A stretch of DNA of 64,000 nucleotides from Edaphochlamys debaryana (GCA_016858145.1 JAEHOE010000048.1:496001-560000); one strand, 5' to 3'. Shown: positions 1 to 11,449, counted from the first letter of the stretch. Numbers and translations: made by a program. The notes: generated from the sequence alone by a model not told the origin.

Positions 1-1220
1 GGCGCCGTGCAGCGGCTGCTGACGGCCGGGGTCCGGCCGCTGTGTACGGCAGCCGAGGCTGCGGCGGAGGCGGGGCACGTGCTCGTGATTCATGAGCTGT
101 GGGCGGCGGGCGGCATCGCGGTCCTGGAGCGGGTTGCGGCACACGCGGGCACGCACGCCGTGCACCCCGACACGCTGCGCTGGCTGCACCGCACGGCGCC
201 GTCGAGGCAGGCCCGTAGCAGCCCCGGCTCAGCACGTGGAGGGGCAGGGGCAGGAGGCAGCGGAGGAGGCGGAGGAGGAGCAGGAGGAGGAGATGGGCTG
301 GGGCCGGAGCCGTACGCAGAGCAGCGGCCGCGGATCTTTGTGGCCTGGCCGGCGGTGCTGGCGGCAACGGCAGCACACGGGGACCGGGAGTTGGTGGAGT
401 GGCTGGCGGCGGCGCGCGGTTACGCATGGGGCCCGAGGGCGCTGGAGTGGGCGGCGGGCAGCGGCTGCCAGGAGCTGGTGGAGTGGATGGTGGAGGCTGG
501 CTGCCCGCTGGAGGTGCGTGGGGCTGAGTGCTCTGTGGGCTTGGGTCATTGGGATTGGGCATAGAGCTGCTCCCTGGTTTTGGCACATGTCCGGTCCTCT
601 CCCTTAACACCACTTGCCCTGTTTCGGGCATACGGTACCGGTGCCTGAGCCATGCAACGGCCACCGTTGAAACACAATCTGACGCCTGTCCTCATCCGCC
701 GCTCCGCGTCCCGCCACAGCCGGACGCCTACGTGGCAGCAGGGCGCAACGGCGATCTGGCCATGCTCAGCTGCCTGCGCCGCCTGGGCTGCCCCTGGACC
801 GCCGCCACCTTCACACACGCCGTCATCGACCACCGTGCGTCGGCGCTGGGCCTCGACACGTCATGCGCGGCTCGTACGACAGGGCACGGCGCTGGAGGTG
901 CGTCGTGCCGTACGGCAAATGCGCGTACGGCGACCTGCCCGCTGCCGGTCCTGAAGTGGATGGTGGAGCGGGGCTGCCCTGTGGAGTACGAAAGCGCCCT
1001 GGCGGCGGCCATGCAGCTGGAGATGCCTGCAGATGAGGAAGACATGGGTGCGGCGGGGTCGGAGAGTGTAGTGCAGTGGCTGGAGGCTCAGCCGTGGCTG
1101 GGGCCGGGTCGGGGGAGCGGGGGCGTGGTGTTGGAGCCCCTCTGGTGGCTAGCAGCGAAGCGGGTGAGGAACGCGGCCGCTCGGGCGTTAAGGGAGCTGA
1201 GGGCGGCGCTCCCGTTGTGA
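1..1220 (+). CDS. Ankyrin-repeat-like protein, 5' truncated by the window edge
   Basis: Exons read are 1..513 (open from the first base) and 720..1220, joined by a phase-0 GT-AG intron; the stop is at 1218-1220. The protein has the degenerate ankyrin-type units common in large algal families: helix pairs ending in short turns such as VEAGCP, LRRLGCPW and VERGCP, preceded by stretches like GDLAMLSCL and LPVLKWM. A Gly/Ser/Glu-rich linker lies at about 226-300. These units normally mediate protein-protein contacts; nothing shows a partner or location. Around 835-941 the repeat pattern breaks: a good ankyrin segment (AYGDL) lies in another frame just before the in-frame LPVLKW, and removing seven bases near 938-944 would join them. 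The gene may therefore be frameshifted, contain an unrecognised intron, or carry a sequence error. Start and full length are outside the window. Confidence 0.5.
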
Positions 1221-1982
1221 GGGACGATGCATGGAAGCGTGTGATGGTGTAGGGACGTGTGCTTTTGTGGACCTGGGGCCTGGAGGCGGCAGCGTGAATG
1301 GACTGCCGTCTGGAACTGGTGGCGGAGGCGGGGTTGTTATAGACAACGGGGCGAAGGAGGCGGGGGTGACCGTGGGGGGCAAGCTCGGTGGGCGTGCGTG
1401 CGGAGCTGCCGACCCCCGGACCACCATTGCGCGAGCTGACATACCGCGCGGCATCGTGTGTAGTTGACAGGTTGCCAGCATTGGATTGCAGTGCAACAGG
1501 GCTGCGCGAGTCGCTGAACCCGGCATGGCAAGCGCGAGGGACCGTGCGCCCAAACTGCGTCCGGGACCTCCTTGCTGGCCAGAACGTGTAGCACTACACA
1601 TACCTTATCCCAAGGCACAGGGCTCAGTCCCGCACGCGTTCTCAAGCAGCATCGGAGCATCCCTCCTCGGTGAGCGCGTCGTGCAGTGACAGCGATACCA
1701 CGAGGAGTCCATATTACGCTGACTCTAGGTAGCAAGCAGAAGCCCGCGCGGGAGCTACGAAGTGTTGCGTGGAGGCGTGCGCGGCTGATGGTCGCCCAGA
1801 GCGTGACTCGGTCCCGGCTGTGCTAAGCGTGCACACGACGAGACAGCTGTCAACCTGAGGGCCGCGCCATGCAGTAGCAGCGGCCTCTGGGCGCGTTGTT
1901 CTTGCGGCCATGCGCTCTGGTTGTGGCAGCAGGTCTCTGAGCACCGCTCCTGTCTCTGTTGCAGGCAACACATCCTCCAAAG
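1221..1982. other. Intergenic: ankyrin gene 3' region and promoter of the small membrane protein
   Basis: No exon-like segment with good splice borders was found on either strand. The short open frames here have no recognisable protein features. No TGTAA signal was seen. The stretch must hold the 3' end of the ankyrin gene and the promoter of the next gene. Confidence 0.4.
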
Positions 1983-2949
1983 ATGACGATCGCTGTTGAG
2001 GGTGTCGCGGTTGGCGCTGCCATGATCCCCGTCATTGTTGGCGGTGCGTGGGTATGCTAGACAGGGGAGGGGGCCACGAGGATAACGGCTTGCTGAGATA
2101 ACGGGTGCGGGGCGCAGGGGGGGCAGGGAGGGTGCAGGGGGGAGCAGCGGCGCAAGAGCTCGGGCCCCTGTCCGAAGGGCAATGCCGGACTCCGACCACT
2201 CCCCGTCCTTGTCCCGGCAGGTGTGATCGGCGCGGGAGTGGGCACCATGCTGCTCTACGGCGGTGAGCGCAGCTGACCAGGGGCTTGCGGGTCGCAGGCA
2301 GTAGGCCCGGTGGAGCGCGGTGGCTCTACAGGGGCTGGCACCAGCGCAACGTTTGAAGCAAGCCTCTGTTCGGCCGGGCAACGGCCGCCGGCTCAAGGAT
2401 CACGGGGGGGATCACAGGCACAGCCCAGAGTTCCGAGGCCTTCGACTGGGGCCGACCTTGATATGCTTCCGTAGGCAGGGTACGGCCAGCCAGCCGTGCG
2501 TGGGCTGCGGTCCGCGCAATCCCGCTCACCGGATGACGCGGCACTCAGCTGCCCCGTACCATGGACAGCCGGCCCCCACGCGCCCTGCTCACGTCTAGTC
2601 ACGCCCCTACTCCGCCTCCCCCCCCAGGCGCCATTGAGGCCGGCGAGGCGGAGAACATCTTCGAGGAGCCCGCGGAGGCGCCCAAGGAGGTGAAGGCCCA
2701 CTCCCCTTACGAGCCGCTGCAGAAGCAGCAGGTGGGAGGGGCGGGCTGGGGGGCAGGGACAGGGGCGGGAGGCAGGGAGCAGGGAGGCTAGGAATGGGGA
2801 GGAAGGTAACGGGGTGGGGATGATTCCCTGATTGGACCTGCTGATGCCGACCAGCATCCCTCGCTGACACTCGCCCTCTCGCGCCCTGCCATGCGCAGCT
2901 CAAGCTGACCGCCCGCCCCAGCCGCGGCTTCGCTGCTATGTTCTCTTGA
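1983..2949 (+). CDS. Small (85 aa) glycine-rich membrane protein of unknown function
   Basis: Model: join(1983..2043, 2221..2262, 2628..2731, 2899..2949), 86 codons including the stop. The first two introns are phase 1 and the third phase 0, all GT-AG. The protein begins with a Gly/Val/Ala-rich hydrophobic stretch of about 40 residues (AVGAAMIPVIVGG, then GVIGAGVGTMLLYGG across the first splice). This could be one long helix or a tight hairpin with glycine-zipper spacing. An acidic, then basic, hydrophilic tail follows (EAENIFEEPAEAP, then KLTARPSRGF). The ATG is chosen because it opens the first exon and leaves the hydrophobic segment at the N-terminus. Size and shape resemble accessory subunits of organelle membrane complexes, but I recognise no family and assign no function. 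A TGTAA lies about 270 bases after the stop. Confidence 0.65.
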
Positions 2950-3996
2950 GCGCATGCCCACCCGGCATGGAAGCGAGAGTTTGGAAGGGCTGCGAAGTTC
3001 GGAGTTGCCAGGAGACGTCTGATGTTGCGCTGAAGTGGCGATGACACAGGCTAGCTGCCGCTTGGGAGGTTTCTTGCCGGGGCGGAGGTCTGGGTCAGGG
3101 CTGTGCTGAGATTATGGGGTTGGGAAGGGGTATAGGGGGACCGAAGGAGTTTGCAGATGACAGGTGGGCTCGCCGCTGCCAGGGACACTGGCGCGGAGCT
3201 CGTAGTTGTGCGTGGTGTAACACGTGACAGATACCCGCCTTGTGTCACAGTACACTTGACGCCGTGGAAAGCCGAATGCGCTTCGGATGCCCTTCTGGGA
3301 TCAGCAACGCAACGCCCAACTCAACAGCCTGGCCCTTGGCGCCCTCAATCTTAGTCCTTTGTCAGCCCCCCGCCAGCGCCGAGGCTTACCTGGCTCCTTT
3401 GCAGTAACGTTGAGGAGTATTCTCAGCTACGGGCCCACAGCCCCCCAGGCACATCTGCACCACCACATCTGACCTGTGCTCAACACAGGCTCAAGAGCTC
3501 ATGCTGAGGTCTTGGCGGCCCCAACCGCCAACTCGCAAGTCGCAACCTTGTCCCTACAGCTCGAAGCCGCCGGCTGCCCCTCACTTCACCACGACGCTCT
3601 GCGCCACTCCAGCTTTTGCACCCGCAGCTGCAGACGCATGCTGTTGGCTGTTGCACCAACTTCAACCCCACCCGCCAGCCGCCACCGCGACTCCCGCAAC
3701 ACCCACGAGCGGTAGCGGTGCCCCGCCCCGATGGCTGCCGGGTCCTCTGACACCGCTCACCACCGCAACCCTTCCGCACCACCGCAACCCTCCCTCACCA
3801 CCCTGTAGCGGTCCGCATCACGCCGCAACCTCCACGGCTCCACCCCCGTCGCGCCACCCCCGTAAGCGCTGTTCGCCTGCCAACAGGTGTGTTGGGTCCC
3901 GTGCCTTGCACGCTAGGCATGCGGTGGGCAGATCGCGGAGGATGAAGGCCCTCAACCCCCAGCTCAACCGCTCGACCGCCATGGTCCGCCTCCGCC
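2950..3996. other. Intergenic between convergent genes
   Basis: The small membrane protein gene (+) and P450 copy A (-) converge here, so both 3' UTRs should lie in this stretch. Frames open on the plus strand at 3476-4283 are Pro/Thr/His-rich composition artefacts with no family features. Confidence 0.4.
3216..3220 (+). terminator. TGTAA poly(A) signal for the small membrane protein gene
   Basis: TGTAA, the usual polyadenylation signal of volvocine algae, lies 267 bases downstream of the stop codon at 2947-2949. Confidence 0.4.
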
Positions 3997-6900
3997 TCAG
4001 TGGCTCCGCAGCACCGGGCGCACCCACAGCCCGTCCCGTGGTGCCAGCGTCAGGGCCGTGGCGAGGGGCAGCGGCCCCTGCCCAGGCTCCATCTCGAAGC
4101 GGAGGCGCTGGTAGAGGATGGCCAGCACAGCCTTGGCCTCCTGCAGTGGGGGCGGGGCCGGTCAGGAGGGTGTGTGGAGGGGTTGAGGACCGGAAGGTAG
4201 GCGGAGGATGGCCAGGGTGGGGCGCTTCGCAAGCGTGGATACGTGTCATACGTCGTGACGGTGACGAGCTGGCCCTTGACTGACCGTACCCACGCAAACC
4301 GCACCCTGCAGCGCGGCCCTTGCGATCCCGTACTCACCATCAGCGCGAACTTCCATCCGATACACATGCGGCTGCCGTACCCGAACGGCGCGTGGGCCCC
4401 GGGCACCTTGGCACACACCTCGGGGTACAGAGGGGAGGTCTGCGGTGGGGAAGAAGGCATGTTTCTTTCACAAACTCTTCCAACTTTTTGAGTATCCCTC
4501 CCAGCCCCTGAGCACCACCACCACCCCGCACCGGCATGAAGCGCTCCGGCACAAAGTCGTCCACGCGGGGCCACACGCGCGGGTCGGTGTGGGCCGTCAT
4601 GATAGCCAGAATGACCGGCGTGGCGGGGGGCAGCGTCACACCGCCGATCTGGGGGCGCAGGGGGCAACCGGCGCGTCGTTTAAGACGTGGCAGCGTAGAA
4701 GCGGCAAGAGACGAGGATAGGCCGGACGAGGGCCCCATCACCGGCACCCAGAGGCTAGAGTCTCCGCACTAGGCACCGATTGACCAGGCCGCCAGGCGCC
4801 CCCCACCTCGACCGGCTCCTCCCCCACGATGCGGGTGGTGGCGTGGGCGGGAGGGAAGAGGCGCATGGCCTCATTGATGACCGCCTCCGTGTACACCAGG
4901 CGGGAGAGATCGGCCTCGGTGGGGAGCCTGGGGGAGAGAGGGGTTCAGAGGCAGGCGACGAAGCAGAGTGGACAGAAGCAGCAGTAGAAGCCCTGATCAG
5001 CAGTGCCCCGGGGGTCATGGACGCCCCGGCTCCTCAGCCACCCGCCCCCCACCTGTCGGGCCCAAGCACGGAGTCCACCTCAGCGATCAGCCGCGCCTCG
5101 GCTGCAGTGGGGCGTGGAGAGGGGTGTAAGGACACTTGCAGGGGCCTTAGGGATTCAATCCGGTCGTCCCTTTTCGTTCCCCCCCTCACCCTCGGGGTTG
5201 GTCGCCAGGCAGTAAACGGCGAAGGTCAGGGCGTTGGCGGTGGTCTCATAGCCGGCGAGGATGAACGTGGACACCTGCAGGGCAGGCACCCAAGCACAGA
5301 GGTGGGGCCGTAGGTCCTGGCATGACCAACTGCCCTTACCGGTGTCAGCGACGCCATTTAACCTCGCAGCCCTCAAGTATTAACATCGCCTCCCCTCAGG
5401 CTCTCTTCCCCACCCCCCCACCCCCCCACCCCCACCTGCGCCGCCACCTGCAGGTCCGTGAGCCCCTGCCCCGTGGCCTTGTCACGTGCCGCCAGCATGA
5501 GGCCCAGGAAGGAGCCGGGGGACACGGAGGGAGCGGGAGGGTCGACGCCGGGGACGTCACCCTTGGCGGCCCCCTTCGGCACGGCACGGCCCTCGACCTG
5601 GCCCGAGTCCTCCACGGGGCCGATGGGCGCCAGTGCCGCCGCTCCGCCGCCCGCGGCCCCGTTGACATGTCCATTGCCCTGGTGGTGACCGTTGGCGCCA
5701 CGCACGTCGTCACTGCCGTTGCTGCTGCCCTCCTTGGGGTCCCCCGTGCGCCCCTTCCAGGCGGTGATGAGGTCCATGCAGGCGTGGAAGAGGTACATGC
5801 GGGACTGCGGGGAAGGAGAGAGGGAGAGGAGAGGCGGGTGCCAAGGTATTAAGGGGCAAGCGGGTGGGAGGCAGGGGTGCTGAAGGGAGTGCTTGGGGCG
5901 GTGCAGAGGCGGGTGCAAGGCGGCTGGGAGGCGGGTGGAGGGGTGTCAAGGACGAAGGGCGCATGGAGCCAGGGCCATACTGTCGCGAGCGGTGCGGCCG
6001 TGCAGTCGCACAAGATGCTGCGCCAGGGCCACGTCAAGCACGCCATGGCCGGCGCGTGCTGCGTGCTGCGCACAACCCCAGCCGCACCGCATGCAGGGAC
6101 ACAGTTGCGCGCCGTGTGCTGCGCGCAACCCCAGCCCCACCGCGATCGCGTTCAGCCCCCCCGGCACGCCTCACCTCGACCAGCCGCGCAAAGGGGCGGT
6201 CGGGCAGGGCGTGCGCCAGAGCGGACAGTGGCCGCCGCAGCTCGGGGAAGAGCATGGCCACTCGCTGGTACCTGGGGGGGCGGACGTGTGGGGCAGCGGA
6301 GGAGGAACTGAAGGCGTGGGGCGCACACAGGGCACGCCCCACACGCGGCGCGAGGTGCTTGGGAGGTGCACCCAAGTGGGATCTGGCCACGATCTGGTCA
6401 CGAGCGCTGCCTTCCTCTTGAGTTTCCACCCCACCTCCGCCCCTTGCCCCCACCTGCTGCCGTGGAAGGCGCTGCCCACTCGGAAGATGTCCCCCGCCGC
6501 CTGAGCCAGGCGCTTGCCAAAGTGCGGCCCCTGCTGCTGCGCCCCCTTGCCCACGCCCCGGCCCTGGCCCTCCTCCTGGCCCAACGGCTGCGGCTGCGGC
6601 TGCGGCTCCTCGCCGGTGGTCTGAAAGTCCACTCTGCAGTGTGGAGGGCAGGGCAGAGGAGAAGATCGGCATGTGGCCAAGGCAGGTCGTGCCTCCCATG
6701 CCTTCCATCCAGCAACGTGGTGCGAATGCAATCGTTCCTGGCTGAGAGCTGCCCACTTCGCCCTCCAGACTGTCTTCCCCTCCTTCCCCCTCGGGCCCCT
6801 CTCCCCCTCCCTCCCCTCCTTCCTCTCACCCGTACGCCGTAGACCCCACCACCTGCAGCGTCATCGCGCCCAGCTCCCGCCACAGGTCCACGCGCCCCGC

Positions 6901-8712
6901 CCCCGCCGCCCTGCCCGCCAGCCGCCCCGCCAGCGCCTCCGCGCAGTCCATCATGCGGGGCAGGTAGCCGGACAGAGAGGCGGAGGAGAAGGCGGGCTGC
7001 CAGGAGGAGCGGACAAGGCGCCAGTGCGCATCTCTGCAGGACAACGTACGGCAGGATCTCAACGCCTGGTGATCACAGTACACCTTGCTCGTACAGCCCC
7101 GTGCCCCCCGTCCGTACGTCCTCCGTACTTGGCCTGGAACAGGCCGTACTGGTCCATGTCCAGGATCCACGTGCGCATGAGGTTGGGCTCGATGATCACG
7201 TGGTTGCGCAGCTTCTGACCAGCCTGCGTCGGGCGTCGATCGCGGCATGGTTCAATGTTGGTGCGGGGCATCGGCACAGACACTCGGGCTGAGGCCATAA
7301 AGGCATGGTAAAACGGGCTGGGAGGAGGTGCACCCGGGCAACAGTCCCTGCCCCGCACCTTGCAGTCTATCAACACGCGGTGGCCAGGGCGCACAGCCCC
7401 CAACCTCCTTTTCCCCCCTGTCACGGGCTGCCCCCGCACCTGCCGCGCCCCCAACCTCCTTTCGCCCCCTGTCACGGGCTGCCCCCGCACCTGCCGCGCC
7501 CCCAACCTCCTTTCCCCCCTGTCACGGGCTGCCCCCGCACCTGCCGCGCCCCCAACCTCCTTTCCCCCCTGTCACGGGCTGCCCCCGCACCTGCCGCGCC
7601 CCCAACCTCCTTTCCCCCCCTGTCACGGGCTGCCCCCGCACCTGCCGTGCCCCCAACCTCCTCCCCCCCCTGTCACGGGCTGCCCCCGCACCCTGCCGCG
7701 CCCCCAACCTCCTTTCCCCCCTGTCACGGGCTGCCCCCGCACCTGCCGCGCCCCCAACCTCCTTTCCCCCCCTGTCACGGGCTGCCCCCGCACCTGCCGT
7801 GCCCCCAACCTCCTCCCCCCCCTGTCACGGGCTGCCCCCGCACCTGCCGCGCCCCCAACCTCCTTTCCCCCATGTCACGGGCTGCCCCCGCACCTGCCGC
7901 GCCCCCAACCTCCTTTACCCCCCTGTCACGGGCTGCCCCCGCACCTGCCGCGCCAGCTCCGCATCCGCCACCACCACCGTCCACGTACGGCCCAGGGCCA
8001 CCTGCGGGTGCACGACGGGGCGCCGAAGCGGTGCCGTTGGGGCCCTGCAGCAAGAGCAGAGTGCACCTTCCCGATTGGCCAGCATCGCAGGCCCCGGCAG
8101 GCCCCTTTCCAGACACGTCTGTCCCTTTAGCGTCCTCCCGGTCAGCAGGGTTATGCGGTTATGCCCGGGTGCGTCCCACCTTGAAGACCGGCCCGTACCG
8201 CCCCGCGCAGTCTCGGAAGAAGAAGGGGCCCCCTCGGCGCAGGATCTGGGGGATGCAGCCAAGCAGCGGCAGAGAGGGAGGGCCTGCGAAGGGGGGGGGG
8301 TGCGGAGCGGGGGGCAAAGGGGCAGGGCGCAGGGCTCACCCAGTGAGAGGGAGGGGCCGCGTGTCCTCGTGCGCAACCACGCGCTCCCGCAGGACTCTGC
8401 AGGGCCCCGCAACCACACCTGGGATGCGGCGCAGCCTCCACCACGCCGCGGCGTCCTTGACCACCAGCGCCAGCGCCGCAAGCAGCAGTAGAGCTGCGAC
8501 CTGGGGAGGCGCGGAGCAGGCGGGAAGGGGCAAGTGACCCGCCGTGGGGCGCCGCTAGGGCTGCGCAAGCCAGTCAGCGTGGACAGGGCAAACGAAGCAG
8601 ACCGTAGCGCCCTGCAGCGCACACGCACCGCTGCCAGCAGCGCTGCTGCGAGGGACGCGGGCGCTGCGAGCGGGCCCGCAAGCGCTGACACGCCCAGCGA
8701 CCCAGCCATCAT
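3997..8712 (-). CDS. Cytochrome P450, CYP711 clan, tandem copy A (629 aa)
   Basis: Model: complement(join(3997..4140, 4338..4439, 4532..4648, 4807..4927, 5053..5101, 5190..5274, 5436..5804, 6175..6271, 6454..6633, 6830..7033, 7129..7223, 7945..8001, 8180..8283, 8419..8500, 8629..8712)), 15 exons, 630 codons. Visible landmarks: N-terminal membrane anchor (residues ~17-47), YGPVFK, I-helix AGYETT (431-436), K-helix EAMR (488-491), VPERF, and heme loop FGYGSRMCIG with Cys574. It should be an ER-bound heme monooxygenase using NADPH-P450 reductase. YGPVFK with a following GR-xxx-VVAD block, STAYGVDF, and the C-terminal PL-x-LA-x(2)-LTLAP block resemble plant CYP711 (MAX1) and its algal relatives; the substrate is unknown. 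It differs from copies B and C by one extra intron splitting the N-terminus, a strongly diverged segment in 7129..7223 (substrate-recognition region 1), and a minisatellite in the following intron. No lesions were seen. An Asn/Gly-rich insertion fills 5436..5804. Confidence 0.88.
7396..7954. repeat. Minisatellite, about 11 copies of a 50-51 bp unit, in a P450 intron
   Basis: The unit, recognisable by tgtcacgggctgcccccgc, recurs at about 7419, 7470, 7520, 7570, 7621, 7671, 7722, 7773, 7823, 7873 and 7924. It fills most of the intron between exons 7129..7223 and 7945..8001 of P450 copy A. On the gene strand each unit contains gcggcag|gtgcgggggc, a copy of the true exon end and 5' splice site at 7945/7944. 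Small differences between units (C-run length, one extra C near 7691) show some divergence. Confidence 0.95.
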
Positions 8713-9473
8713 GCTGAGGGTGGGTTGCAGAAGGAGTAGTAAGGGTTGGGTGGTTGCAGCAGGTTCAAGTATTGGCTCAGCAGGGCCACGCCGCCTTTGT
8801 GCCCAGCGAGGTGGCCCACGGGCCACCCATCCCGGTCAACCTCGTGCCCAAAGGAGCGGGGCTGACCCTGGCTTACGCACTGAACACGTTCGGGCTACTG
8901 AGCTGCGTGCACGAACCCACTCCATGTATGCAAGGCACTGATCTCGAGGCTGCTCGCTGGCTGCAGCTTCCCCCTGAGTGACCCACCAGGCGCCTTCGAC
9001 CCCACACGCGGGGCCCCTCGCTTGCCAGGTCTTATGGTGCCAACCTTACAAGTCCCCAACGTCTTGCGGGGCACCTATCAACAGCAGCTCCACTGGAGCG
9101 CAAAAAGCTGCCCCCACGCGCACACACGCCAACCCTGGTCAAGCAACAGCCCCGCAACAGCGTCCCAAGAGAAGCATATTCATGCCAATGTATGATATGA
9201 GGCAGCCAGCATGCGGGAAGAAGGATTCATGGTCCGGGTATTTATGGGGCAGTGAATCTGTTATACAGCCCAAAATCCACAAAGTGCAAGGGCCCCCTCT
9301 GGTATAGGGCTATCGGGCCTCTTGCTGCATGCGCATGTCGTACAAAACAGCACGGCGCATCGAAATGCGCTGTGCTGGGCCTAAGGCGTGGTGGCCTTAG
9401 GTAGCCCAGGCTTTGCGCCCTTAACCATGACCCGCTCAGCTAGCCGTTGCTTGCCCTCGGCCCCTGTTCCCCT
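8713..9473. other. Intergenic: P450 copy A promoter and 3' region of the next gene
   Basis: No exon-like coding segment was seen. The part next to 8712 should be the P450 promoter. The part below 9473 is the 3' UTR of the first four-helix protein gene and contains a minus-strand TGTAA at 9046-9050. Confidence 0.4.
9046..9050 (-). terminator. TGTAA poly(A) signal for four-helix protein copy 1
   Basis: Plus-strand ttaca, that is TGTAA on the gene strand, about 425 bases past the stop codon at 9474-9476. Confidence 0.35.
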
Positions 9474-10475
9474 CTACTTCTTCTTGGTAGCGGTGCTGGG
9501 GGCGGGCTTGTCCTCGTCATCACTCTTGCGGAAGCCGCGCCACAGGCACAGGCCTGAGGGGGAGGGCGGGGAGGGGTTGGAGCGATACGATGTGGTGCAG
9601 TGTGTCTGGATCGGCACCTGACTTGCGTACACAAGCGCCCAGGAGCCCCCTGCCCAGCAGACACGGCCGGGGGGGTGGGTGCTTGAGGACACCCACTTCC
9701 CGAGAGCCCTACCCTTCGTCCTCAGCCCGCATCAGGCCCCCTGACGATGTCTGCGGAACGCACGGCGCACCTGCCACTCCCGCGTGCGCAGCGCTCGCCA
9801 CCGCGCCGGGGGCCACCTGGAAGTCCTTCTGGTGGATGGCCTTGCCCACCCAGGCCGCATACGCCAGGTGGGTGAAGCCGGCGACCTGGAGGGAGGGGAC
9901 AGGACAGGTGTGGAGGCCGGCGAGGGCGGGGGCCGCCAGACGGACATCGGCCATCGGGCTGCAGTTGGCCGGGCGAAGCTGGCTGGCCCAGATCATGCTG
10001 CCAGACGAGCTCATTGCGCTCTCTGATTGGAAAGCATGCCGCGGGAAAGACGCAGCAAAGCCCGCGGGCGCAACCTGCGCTCCGCGACCGTGCATGCTGC
10101 GCGCCAAAGCGGCATAGCCCTGCCACCTGTCTCAACCATCTCCGTCTCACCTTGAGCGCATTTTTCTTGGTCTTCTCCTTGGCGTCCTTGTTGGACGCCA
10201 GCACGATGTCGCGGATGCCCAGGCTGACCGCGGTGATGCCGACGTCTGCGCCCCCCACGGTGCCCCAGCAGCTCTCAAAAGTCTTGCCCTTCTCAAGAAG
10301 AGGGTCCAGGGTGTACTTCTGGGTCTTCGGCACGACCGCGAGCGCACCCAGGCCTGCGAGCGACCAAACCACAATGAGACCCTGCGAGCGCGATCCAGCA
10401 GCATCACACTACCGTCCGACCTGCCAGCAGGACGCCAGAAGTCATCAGAGCGTGGTCATCGTTGAGCTTCGGCAT
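9474..10475 (-). CDS. Four-helix membrane protein, tandem copy 1 (150 aa)
   Basis: Model: complement(join(9474..9553, 9771..9885, 10151..10353, 10421..10475)), 151 codons. Four hydrophobic segments are visible: around residues 11-28 (TSGVLLAGLGALAVVP), 50-70 (VGITAVSLGIRDIVLAS), 86-103 (VAGFTHLAYAAWVGK) and 112-130 (AVASAAHAGVAGLCLW). A lysine-rich loop (KDAKEKTKKNALK) separates the second and third, and the tail is charged and ends in three lysines. The GIRDIVLA turn and the D plus AAHAGVAG pattern near the C-terminus recall small integral-membrane families such as DUF4267, but this is a resemblance only. Copy 2 is a close relative sharing its promoter region; copy 3 is more distant. The function is unknown; a lumenal or organelle membrane role is as likely as a plasma membrane one. 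Confidence 0.8.
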
Positions 10476-10757
10476 GGTGTCGGAGTCGCTTCGCAGGTCG
10501 CTGCAGGCGCTAGTAGCAATGTGGGTCGCACAGCGGATGAGTGACAACGCCAATGAGCGGGCTGTGCGGGTATACAGAGACGCGCTTGCACAGGGAATCC
10601 CGGTCAACGACGCTGACGCGGACTGCCGTACTCCATCGCGGCGGTTGGGCGGGAAGGAGCGGGCCTTGCACACAGGCCCTCAGCACGTGTGCACGCGCGC
10701 TATTCACGTTCCGTGGGGCTTTCTGGCAACCGGGACACCAGGACTGGGAGGGCTCGG
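10421..10757. repeat. Duplicated first exon plus promoter (partner at 12498-12828)
   Basis: The first exon of copy 1 and about 280 bases upstream are nearly the same as the matching region of copy 2. Shared blocks include caatgagcgggctgtgcggg, acgctgacgcggactgccgt and gcggttgggcgggaaggagc, with scattered substitutions and small indels. Similarity fades after about 10757. Confidence 0.85.
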
Positions 10758-11449
10758 TTGGCGGGGATGGACGAGAATCGGGTGGTGGGGACGGGGAATT
10801 CCTCTCTGGCGTGGGAGGTCCCTGGCGTCCATAGCTCTTCCTTACTGGCCCAGTTGCGCAGAGCATGTGTGTTGGCGGCACTTGACATCAGCTACCGTCA
10901 ACCCTCATGCCTACCGTAACAATCACCCTGCCTGCCAGTCAGCTCAAGGAAGCGGGCGCCTAGGCCCGAGTCCCGAGTCCAGTCCAGACCGAGAGTTCCG
11001 TATCCCTACCGAGTACCGACGGGCGCTAGAGGCCCCATGGCCGTCCAACCGAAGGACTCAACGCAAGGCATGCATGTAAACGACGCTAACGCCTACCGGT
11101 ACACGCCTCCCAGCCAACATTTCGTGGGCTTGCCGCGGCATCCATGCCGGTGCCTCAAATGCTGCTCAAACACTTCGGCGCTGTCTCAATAAAGGATTGG
11201 TCCAATTGCATATTGGTTTCCATAAGAAGTCCGACATTCACCGCCCCCCGCCGCCCCATAGGCACGCCAAGCAGGCGAGGCCTCAGCCCACAGGCGGACC
11301 CACGTAGCCGTCAAGATATGGAAGCCTTCCCCCAGAACTCCACGCTGTGCCCGCATGCGCTGTGCTTGGCCAGGCATCCGCAGAACGCCAGCCCCCCTCG
11401 CAGAACCGCTCGAGCCTCCGCATAAGCCGCTGCCATCCCCGACACCTCT
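10758..11449. other. Intergenic between four-helix copies 1 and 2
   Basis: This holds the distal promoter of copy 1 and the 3' UTR of copy 2. No coding segment with proper splice borders was found and no TGTAA was seen on the minus strand. Confidence 0.35.

Noticed and set aside
7305..8537. 410-codon plus-strand open frame rich in Pro, with repeated SRAAPAPA-like units
   Set aside because: It is a translation of the minisatellite at 7396-7954 plus the antisense of P450 exons. All three plus frames are open there because the unit has no stop codons.
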